Source: Anaerolineae bacterium (GTDB lineage Bacteria > Chloroflexota > Anaerolineae > Promineifilales > Promineifilaceae). Taken from it: DNA of 64,000 nt. The notes beneath the pieces were generated by a model. The model worked only from the letters and a program-made list of their open reading frames with translations. It was not told the origin of the DNA and ran no database searches. Shown here piece by piece: positions 57,425 to 64,000 of this stretch (position 1 is the stretch's first letter; every line of letters starts with the position of its first letter). A program made the position numbers and the translations under genes. The stretch spans positions 53,242 through 117,241 of the forward strand of contig JAUIAP010000020.1 of the NCBI GenBank assembly GCA_030425205.1, written 5' to 3'.

Positions 57425-60400
57425 ATGTATTCAAAATCATTGACCCTCAAGATATGCAGCAAACGCTTGTTGCAACTACTCGTCATCGCGCTGATCTTGT
57501 TTGCGCGAGCGGCGGCCGATCCGACCGCCACCGCCGCACCCCTCCCAGCCATCACCGCCAGCGAACCGCAGCTTGTTGGCAGCACATCCGCGTTTAGCCC
57601 TTCTATCTACGGTGCAATGCCTCCGCCGAGCCAAACCTCAACCTACGTCGATGTGCTTGAGCCAAGCGACATGGATATTGAATCGTGTTCACCCGCTTGC
57701 CTGCCACCGCAACCAACCGATGTGTTATTGCTGGAGTGGGAGCGCGTTACATTGGAGTCCGACATTGAAGAAGATGACGGGCAGCTTCTTACCCAAGACA
57801 GCATCTCAACGATTTTGACATTTGACGAGTTGCCCACACTCCCCGTTGGCGCGACTATGCACGATGCAACCGTCGTCATGCAAGGCGGGATGTTTGGTCG
57901 CACGTTCAAATATCGCGTCACCGATCCCAACAACGTCAACGTTCAGTTTCCGATTCCCGATCTGATCGAGTCACCCGGCCATCTCAGTAATGCGGGCGCC
58001 GCTGGCAAACACAACTGCTACAATCGCTTTTATGGGGGTGACAATTGTCAGGCAAATTTGATTGACGGAATCGAAGTTGAGTTTGATATTCCCAGTGAGA
58101 TTATCGAGAGTTGGTACGAGGGTGACCCCGCCTCGTTGCGGATTACGCCTGTCGATGTCAATTTGGCCGATGAGACCGACTGTGATCCTGTGACGACATC
58201 GATCAAACCGCATAATCTCTTTCCCGGCGAGGCGTTTGCCCATCGTTACGGGTGTACCTATCAGAGTTACACGAGTCCGCAACTGTTTATCCGCTATTCT
58301 GCACCCGCGCTGAGTCTGGTTGAGCGGTCGCGCTCCGTTGTCCCATCGTTGGCAGAGGATAATTTCGGCCGAACTCGCCATGAATACGACCTCCCAATTC
58401 CTAACCCGATGCCCGAATGGACAGCCCTCGTCGTCTCCGTCACCGACATCAACAAAACGGTCAGCGCGAGCGAGTCGGTTGGACTCAACATCGTGCGCGG
58501 CTTTGGTCAGCCCTTGCTGTTCAACACAAACAACGCGGGGCGTGCCGTCAACGCGATTGCGATTCATGAAAAATACAACGCCGATTCTGAGGCACGCGCT
58601 GTGGTTGAGGCGGATAATTCGGCCGATCCTGCCTCCGAATACGACCTCCACTTCATCACCCCGACCGACCACCTGCCCAACCCAACCCCCGCGGGCGCAA
58701 CTGCGTCTGTCGAAATGGATATTCAATCGGCACACCTTTTCACCGTCAACGTCGAACCAGATAACAACCTCTACTTCAAGATGACCGCACCACAGGGACT
58801 CGATATGCAATGGTCGCTGTTCCCTGAACTGCCGGGCGAAGGCGCCGCATCGAGCTATGGGCAACCCGGTGACCCGAGCGCGTTTATCCCGCAAGCGCCA
58901 CACAATATCGCCAATAACAAGACGGAGTACGTCATCCGCGCCAACACAATGGGCATGGCGGCAACCGAGCAGTGGGGCCTGCTAGTGACGCAACAACGAC
59001 CGACCTGCGTCATTCCGGGACGGGCCAATAGCGGTGTTTGTGAGGATATTGACTTTGAACTGATCGCCTGCCCTGCTGGCAGTGAGTATGCGCCACGCTT
59101 TGGTGTGTGCCAAACGCTGATTTACCCTCATCCTGAGCTAGTCGGCGGCAACGTCGTCCCAGCAACCGAGACGCGACTTGTCGGCAATGTGCGAATTTTT
59201 AGTGAGGGTGGCTTTAACCTCAATCCATCTGATGCGATTTACGGGCCGGGCGCAAGTGCCGACTACGCTTACTGCACGGGGAATGAGGCGAAGGGGATGC
59301 CGCTGTTGGGAATATCGACCGATGTCGTTCCCATCGACATCAACAACCCGCCCAATGAGTCGCTCATTGCCGTTTTACAAGGTAGCGTCTGCGTCACCGA
59401 TGAGGCCAATCCACACATCGAAATCATCGGTGGTTCCAACGGCTTTGGCGATCAATTTGGGGCGATGGTAGGGCCCTCTATTCGTGAGACCACGATAAAA
59501 CCTGTCGAATTCTATGCCAACGATGTCAGTGCCTATCATGGCCGAATGCTCGTTGCCTTTGGGGAAGACAGCATCGGCAAATTGGTTCAGGCCAGCACCA
59601 ACACATCCCTCGACGCGCACTTCCGCTTCGACCCCGACGGCGCAACGGTGGATACCCTGAAAATCGACCCGTGGGGGTTTGGCGGCGACAACCCTGAGTG
59701 GCCGCAAATGAATACGGTGGGCTATATCGACGTAGACGACCGCACTGCCAGTGGTGACGATAGCGGCTCAATCCAAGTCTCCTCCGAGCCAATGACAACC
59801 CCAATCCCGAACATGAGCGCAATGTGGCAAGTGGGCGGCGATTTTGCCAACCAGTCATTCGACTTTGGCATCACGACTGGCACGACTGCCCCCAATTTTG
59901 AGGTCGCCAGCTTGACGATGCGCTCTCATGCGCCGCTCGATATTCAAGCGACGTTTAACGAACAGACGCTGCAAGCCCGTATCAGCGAGCTGCGGATTTT
60001 GGATGCGACTATCCATCAAGACGACAACATGGGGGGCGCGTATCTGCCAATTAAGGCGGTCATCTTGCCTGCCCACACCACGCGACTTGCCCGCCCTGTT
60101 GAGGAAGGTCAACAGCAAGTCGATTCGGCAGCCTGTGGTGCGCAAAGCTGTCTGGACGCACGCAGCCCCGACGACATCATGCAAGTCGATTGGGACATGC
60201 CCGACATTAATATCACGGAGAATGCGGGGCGTGTCGTCTTGCAGCGGGACGGCGAGATGCAGGTCTTTTCGGCCGATCATCCCGACTCCGCCGCCATCCG
60301 TGAGGCGATGGGCGCACAGGCGTTTAGCCAAGATTTCAACTTCAAGACGTTCTCTGGTGACGTGACGATAGACAAAGGCACCTGCCCAATCGACAACGAC

Positions 60401-63400
60401 GATGGCGAGCCAGCCGAGCAAAATGTGCAAATCATCAAAGGCACGACCAATCTCGCCCTGCCTTCGCTGGGGGATGGCAGCAGCGAGAGCGGTGCGGCAC
60501 TACTCGCCTCATTCACGCTCTGCAAAAACAAACTGCGCGAAACGACCCTGAAATTTCAGGCATTCCCGCCCGGTATCCCAGTCGGCTCGACTGGCCTAAT
60601 CCTGACCAGTCTTGAAGGGAGCGTCATCATCCGCCCAGATGATTCTGCGAAAATTACGCTAGCGGTGGCGTTCAAGACGGCTGATGGTGCAACGCTTTCC
60701 AACATTAAAGGCACCATCGTCATCGACACACGCGGTCAATTCGCCTTCATCGGCGAAGCGGAATTGGTTGGCACGTTTGATGCAAAAGGGGAACTGGTCG
60801 TCGCATGGAACCCGCTCGACATTCTGTTGGGTGTTGAGGTGAGCTATATGGACTGGTTCACAGGGAGCGCAAAGTTCCACCTCTGGCGTGGGCAGGGCTG
60901 GGGAACACCCACACCCTATCCATGGCTACCCGACAACAACGATCTGCACTTCACCGGCTCGATCAACGCGGTCTTCACCATTAAAGAAGGGCGCATCGGT
61001 CAGTTCTTCGGCGTGGAGTTGCCGCGCCGCGACCTCGAAATCGGAGTCACCGTCTCCTTTGGCGAATTTTGCGCCAACTCTGATTGCACCGAACAGCAGT
61101 GGGGCGTGCAGGGCAAGCTCAAGGTGGGCAAGTTCACCGTCGGCGTCTTTGTCGGCGCGGGTATTGATGTCAAGTTCTTTGTCGGTGACAGGGGGCGCAC
61201 GCTGATCGATGAGTTCGATCCCGGTCGAGCGATCAATGGCGCACCTGCGGGGCCTGTTTCAAGCCTTGCGGAAGGGGATTTGATGTTCGATGCGGGCGGC
61301 ATTGAGGGTGCGTGTCCGCTCAACAGTGGCGTGGCAGAATGTACGTTTAACGTCGTGGCGGACACGGGCGAGGCGTTGTTCACCATCGCATGGTCAGAAG
61401 GCAATTTGCCGACACCGCGTCTGATTACGCCCAACGGCAAAGACGTGCTCGCTGAATTTGGCGAGCAGATCGAAATCGACGAAGAGTATGAGTTTGACCT
61501 CGATGGCGCGTCGTATGCGCTGACGATGGACAGCGAGGGTGTGCTTTTCACGGTAGAAAATCCCGCTGAAGGGGCATGGAAGTTGACGCTCGATAATTTG
61601 CAGGGGACGGAGTACTACAACGCGCTGTTCTTGGCAAATTCGGCCGAACCGACCTTCACCCTCACCGCACCCAATAACGTCGTCACAAGCGGCTCGCTCG
61701 ACATCGACTGGACGACCGACACAACCGATCCCGCCGCACAACTGCACTTTTTCTACGTGCGTGATCAGGAGTACGTCGATCTCCAGCTCATGAACTCCGT
61801 CATCCTCCCCAACCACTGGCCGATTTCAACGACTGTGCCTGTTTCGTTGACCAATTTTACGTGGGAGCCGAGTGGATTATCGGCCGATACGTACCGCGTC
61901 ATGGGGCGTCTCGACCACCCAATTCACGGCTCCATCTACGCATACTCGCCCGGCACATTCACATGGGTAGACAACACGCCGCCAGCGGTGCCAGCCGACC
62001 TGACCCTGCACACCAGCAGCGACGGCACAGCACTCGTCGCCAGTTGGACGCGCAACACAGAGGCTGATCTCTCCTCCTATCAAGTTGAATACACGATGCC
62101 AGACCTCGACGCGCCCGGCGGCCTCGCAGATCGCACGTTGTCGATTCCGTTTAGTGATGCCGCATTGGCACACCCAACCCGCGAACAACTGCGCTTGGTT
62201 GGTCTGCACGACGGCACACAAACGACCGTCTGCGTCCGCGCCATCGACGCAAGCGGCAATCAAAGTGCCTGCTCCGCGCCCGTCAACGGCACGCCTGTGC
62301 ACACCGTGCCAAGCTCAATTGAAACCCCAACGATGACCTCGCTCAACGTCGGTGCCAACCGCTCGCTCGCTGCGTCGTGGGTGGTCAACGCGATTCCACC
62401 ACACGGCTATCTGCTCGGCTGGGCAAACAGTTGCGACAGCAGCTACACGGGCTATCCCGCAACGGAAGGGACGACCAATCTCGATGTGGGCAACGTGCTC
62501 AACTTCACGCTCAATGGCTTGCCCGCTGGCACCTATCGCGTCTCGGCTCGCAGCTACTATGACAACCAAACCGTCCCGCGTTACATCCAGCAGATGTCCG
62601 ACTGGGCGACCCCGCTCAAAGTCGTCTTGACCGATGGCGTGGACGCGGACGCAAGCGGCTTGCCCGACGATTGGGAGGAACGCTTCGGTGTCACGGGTGC
62701 TGACAACGATCCAGACAAAGATTTCCTGACTAACTTGCAAGAGTTCAACAACATGACCGATCCGACACGCAAAGATAGCGACGACGATGGGTTCTGGGAT
62801 AGTGAAGAGGTCAATAGCGGTGGCACAGACCCGTGTGATGCTGGTTCAACGCCCGTTGCGGCCGATGGGATGTTCTTAGTCGTTGAACACACGGCAAACG
62901 GGGCGGCCTCTGAAATTTCGCTCGACTTTACGGTTGCCAGCAACGAGACGCTGAGTGCGCCGCAAGGGTTGGACATCGGCGTATACGGTGGCGGCACGAT
63001 GAACTGGCAAGCGACGAGCAGTGAGTCGTGGCTGGTGTTGTCGAGCACGACGGGTGGCCCATTGACGCAGGAGGATGCAGAAGAAACCCTCAACGCCCAT
63101 GTCGATGCAACGGGTCTCGCCACCGGCTACTACGAGGCGACCATTCTCATCACGGCAACAGGGGATGCACCAGTCTACAACGCGCCGCAGGAAGTTCGCG
63201 TGACGCTTTGGGTGATGCGCCCCGTCGCACGTCCCGAAACGGCCATCGAGGGGATCGTCTTTAGCGACGACAATGGCAACGGCACACGCGAAACGGGTGA
63301 AGACCCAGTTGGGACGGTCAACGTCTACCTCGTCAGCGAAGTTGGGTTGATTATTGACGCGCAACTATCGGCCGATATCACCGGCGAGTTCGTCTTTCGT

Positions 63401-63682
63401 GGCGTGCCATACGCGCCCTATCGCATCGTTGTGTGTGAGCGGGATTGTCAACGCGACCTCATGCAAGGCGGCGTTCCCGTTGAGCCAACCGTCGGACAGC
63501 CAGAGGTGACAGAGTTAGAAATCCCCTACGTTGCAGCCATCCCGACAGCCGTTCAGGTCAGCAACGCAACTGCAAACGCGCCGCTGCCGTTGATCTGGCT
63601 GCTGGTTCTCACGGTTGCCCTCTTGACAGGTCAATTCTGGTTCTGGCGGCGGGCAGATCTCCATCGCCCTATTGCAGATTAA
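57425..63682 (+). CDS. Giant cell-surface protein with Fn3, calcium-binding, BACON-like and SdrD-like domains and membrane anchor
   Basis: A 2,085-residue exported protein: signal anchor (about 10-28), then a long region without a clear family. The rest, in order: Fn3-type domains (about 1,500-1,570 and 1,590-1,720, the second beginning 'PPAVPADLTLHTSSDGTALVA'), thrombospondin-type-3-like calcium sites ('DASGLPDDWEERFG', 'DNDPDKDFLTNLQE', 'KDSDDDGFWDSEE', about 1,740-1,800), a BACON-like beta domain with 'SESWLVLSSTTGGPLT' (about 1,825-1,920) and an SdrD B-type domain ('GIVFSDDNGNGTRETGEDPV', about 1,940-2,020). It ends 'IPTAVQVSNATA', a membrane helix and 'WRRADLHR', the tail shared with two other surface proteins. 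ATG 57425 has GGAGAT six bases upstream. Probably a stalk or adhesin. Confidence 0.85.
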   Translation: MYSKSLTLKICSKRLLQLLVIALILFARAAADPTATAAPLPAITASEPQLVGSTSAFSPSIYGAMPPPSQTSTYVDVLEPSDMDIESCSPACLPPQPTDVLLLEWERVTLESDIEEDDGQLLTQDSISTILTFDELPTLPVGATMHDATVVMQGGMFGRTFKYRVTDPNNVNVQFPIPDLIESPGHLSNAGAAGKHNCYNRFYGGDNCQANLIDGIEVEFDIPSEIIESWYEGDPASLRITPVDVNLADETDCDPVTTSIKPHNLFPGEAFAHRYGCTYQSYTSPQLFIRYSAPALSLVERSRSVVPSLAEDNFGRTRHEYDLPIPNPMPEWTALVVSVTDINKTVSASESVGLNIVRGFGQPLLFNTNNAGRAVNAIAIHEKYNADSEARAVVEADNSADPASEYDLHFITPTDHLPNPTPAGATASVEMDIQSAHLFTVNVEPDNNLYFKMTAPQGLDMQWSLFPELPGEGAASSYGQPGDPSAFIPQAPHNIANNKTEYVIRANTMGMAATEQWGLLVTQQRPTCVIPGRANSGVCEDIDFELIACPAGSEYAPRFGVCQTLIYPHPELVGGNVVPATETRLVGNVRIFSEGGFNLNPSDAIYGPGASADYAYCTGNEAKGMPLLGISTDVVPIDINNPPNESLIAVLQGSVCVTDEANPHIEIIGGSNGFGDQFGAMVGPSIRETTIKPVEFYANDVSAYHGRMLVAFGEDSIGKLVQASTNTSLDAHFRFDPDGATVDTLKIDPWGFGGDNPEWPQMNTVGYIDVDDRTASGDDSGSIQVSSEPMTTPIPNMSAMWQVGGDFANQSFDFGITTGTTAPNFEVASLTMRSHAPLDIQATFNEQTLQARISELRILDATIHQDDNMGGAYLPIKAVILPAHTTRLARPVEEGQQQVDSAACGAQSCLDARSPDDIMQVDWDMPDINITENAGRVVLQRDGEMQVFSADHPDSAAIREAMGAQAFSQDFNFKTFSGDVTIDKGTCPIDNDDGEPAEQNVQIIKGTTNLALPSLGDGSSESGAALLASFTLCKNKLRETTLKFQAFPPGIPVGSTGLILTSLEGSVIIRPDDSAKITLAVAFKTADGATLSNIKGTIVIDTRGQFAFIGEAELVGTFDAKGELVVAWNPLDILLGVEVSYMDWFTGSAKFHLWRGQGWGTPTPYPWLPDNNDLHFTGSINAVFTIKEGRIGQFFGVELPRRDLEIGVTVSFGEFCANSDCTEQQWGVQGKLKVGKFTVGVFVGAGIDVKFFVGDRGRTLIDEFDPGRAINGAPAGPVSSLAEGDLMFDAGGIEGACPLNSGVAECTFNVVADTGEALFTIAWSEGNLPTPRLITPNGKDVLAEFGEQIEIDEEYEFDLDGASYALTMDSEGVLFTVENPAEGAWKLTLDNLQGTEYYNALFLANSAEPTFTLTAPNNVVTSGSLDIDWTTDTTDPAAQLHFFYVRDQEYVDLQLMNSVILPNHWPISTTVPVSLTNFTWEPSGLSADTYRVMGRLDHPIHGSIYAYSPGTFTWVDNTPPAVPADLTLHTSSDGTALVASWTRNTEADLSSYQVEYTMPDLDAPGGLADRTLSIPFSDAALAHPTREQLRLVGLHDGTQTTVCVRAIDASGNQSACSAPVNGTPVHTVPSSIETPTMTSLNVGANRSLAASWVVNAIPPHGYLLGWANSCDSSYTGYPATEGTTNLDVGNVLNFTLNGLPAGTYRVSARSYYDNQTVPRYIQQMSDWATPLKVVLTDGVDADASGLPDDWEERFGVTGADNDPDKDFLTNLQEFNNMTDPTRKDSDDDGFWDSEEVNSGGTDPCDAGSTPVAADGMFLVVEHTANGAASEISLDFTVASNETLSAPQGLDIGVYGGGTMNWQATSSESWLVLSSTTGGPLTQEDAEETLNAHVDATGLATGYYEATILITATGDAPVYNAPQEVRVTLWVMRPVARPETAIEGIVFSDDNGNGTRETGEDPVGTVNVYLVSEVGLIIDAQLSADITGEFVFRGVPYAPYRIVVCERDCQRDLMQGGVPVEPTVGQPEVTELEIPYVAAIPTAVQVSNATANAPLPLIWLLVLTVALLTGQFWFWRRADLHRPIAD

Positions 63683-63707
63683 CGAAATAGGCTAGCTGTC
63701 TGATTTT

Positions 63708-63747
63708 AAGGGGACTCACAGGTGCGAACGCGCCTGTGAGTCCCCTT
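63708..63747. terminator. Terminator hairpin after the giant protein gene
   Basis: AAGGGGACTCACAGG (63708-63722) and CCTGTGAGTCCCCTT (63733-63747) are perfect 15-base arms with a 10-base loop. Confidence 0.88.
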
Positions 63748-63832
63748 CGTGGTTGTTTGCAAGCCGCCGCTTGCGGCGAGTCGTTTATAGGGGAAATTTG
63801 GGCACAGATGAATGCCTGACAACGTCAAGATA

Positions 63833-63902
63833 GTCCCGTCATACCTGCGAAGGCAGGTATCCACTCTTTCTAAGACTGGATTCCCGCCTGCGCGGGAGCA
63901 AC
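63833..63902. repeat. GTCATACCTGCG hairpin repeat, copy 4 (two stems)
   Basis: CCCGTCATACCTGCGAAGG with CAGGTATCC, then after CTTTCTAAGACTG a second stem TTCCCGCCTGCGCGGGA. The two stems are the two stem variants of this family placed side by side. Confidence 0.78.
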
Positions 63903-63916
63903 TGTGATTAAAAAGG

Positions 63917-64000
63917 TTATCGTAACGCTAATTCGGCCGAAGACAAATAGCGCATATCACGAATCACAGCGTTCAAAATGGTGAGAATTTTTCGCATACA
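63917..64000 (-). CDS. C-terminal end of an IS110-like transposase (continues beyond window)
   Basis: On the minus strand an open frame enters from beyond 64000 and ends at TAA 63917-63919. The last 27 residues read 'CMRKILTILNAVIRD', then 'MRYLSSAELALR'. 'MRK-[IL]-L-T-I-L-N-A' is the usual ending of IS110/IS116-type transposases, from memory. Only the last few per cent of the gene is visible, so it may be intact or a fragment. A TCGGCCGA site lies in it. Confidence 0.5.
   Translation of the reverse strand, partial: CMRKILTILNAVIRDMRYLSSAELALR

Larger units (their letters stand above)
758..63940. repeat. Highly iterated palindrome TCGGCCGA (about 82 copies)
   Basis: The 8-bp palindrome TCGGCCGA, almost always flanked by A/T on both sides (WTCGGCCGAW), recurs through the window in genes on both strands and in gaps. 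Starts read by eye include 758, 1373, 1687, 3086, 3335, 5542, 5795, 7012, 7117, 7648, 9609, 10786, 11785, 13158, 13629, 14016, 14266, 15042, 15385, 16048, 16102, 16606, 17209, 17390, 17899, 18686, 18770, 18995, 19239, 19746, 20911, 22036, 22453, 22631, 24527, 24842, 24858, 25377, 27393, 28252, 28439, 29059, 29666, 29933, 31390, 31881, 32532, 34034, 34379, 34637, 35438, 36052, 36816, 37247, 37850, 37899, 39122, 40333, 41524, 42106, 45451, 45935, 45949, 46527, 47826, 48723, 48876, 50997, 53763, 54627, 54884, 55349, 55839, 56231, 56941, 58365, 58619, 60269, 61640, 61880, 63368 and 63933. At this base composition about one copy is expected. The role is unknown; the comparison with cyanobacterial HIP1 (GCGATCGC) is by analogy. 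Confidence 0.95.

Noticed and set aside
57971..58903. 310-codon antisense frame inside the giant surface gene
   Set aside because: Low-complexity Arg/Val/Gly composition and no ribosome site; the plus strand is a continuous secreted protein.

Overview
The window looks like a chromosomal segment of an uncultured Chloroflexota bacterium (Anaerolineae/Caldilineae-like). This is inferred from gene content: several secreted proteins with beta-helix, FG-GAP, META/DUF4377 and 'GGFW' domains ending in one membrane anchor plus Arg, coenzyme F420 genes, a Ugp-type ABC importer without its ATPase, and dense hairpin-rich gaps. Base composition is near 50% GC. No rRNA, tRNA, CRISPR array or complete mobile element was seen. 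The strongest genome-wide signal is the palindrome TCGGCCGA, counted by eye about 82 times where roughly one is expected by chance; it behaves like the HIP1 element of cyanobacteria but with a different core.

Layout. 1-2.6 kb (minus): a response regulator cut by the edge, translationally coupled to a cytosolic sensor kinase whose N-terminus is a SAM methyltransferase, then a CDF metal transporter. 2.8-9.2 kb (plus): a META/DUF4377 lipoprotein, a MocR-type regulator and a two-gene membrane operon. 9.4-14.1 kb: a ugpA-ugpE-ugpB-glycerophosphodiesterase operon for glycerol-3-phosphate/glycerophosphodiester use. 14.2-22.2 kb: a large lipoprotein, aroQ, a LacI/HAD pair, small hypothetical genes, DUF2252 and chaB. 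22.7-27.1 kb: three translationally coupled genes (SbnA-like beta-replacement enzyme with a proline-rich tail, FAD/NAD(P)-binding protein, Y4yA-like PLP decarboxylase) that look like a compact specialised-metabolite locus.

27.3-33.1 kb: AHSA1, TetR and SDR genes around a palindromic operator, then patatin, DUF421, tandem GNAT and MBL genes. 33.1-37.8 kb (minus): cell-surface proteins with a globin gene coupled to one of them, plus a surface-gene remnant. 37.9-42.4 kb: an F420-type oxidoreductase, aroK, and a copper operon csoR-copZ-copA with a clear CsoR box. 42.5-48.0 kb: a promoter with a TetR operator, then ABC exporter (two genes), glycosyltransferase, TetR and P450, a set that resembles an oxidise-conjugate-export detoxification operon.

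48.2-64 kb: a solitary MazF-like toxin, a hydantoinase, gcvP, a DUF4287/DUF5655 protein, an FprA-like reductase with cofE and a cyclase, a small protein paralogous to one at 19.9 kb, a 2,085-residue surface protein, and the C-terminal end of an IS110-like transposase at the right edge. Intergenic spaces carry several families of repeated hairpins. All function calls rest on motifs read by eye; no database search was possible.
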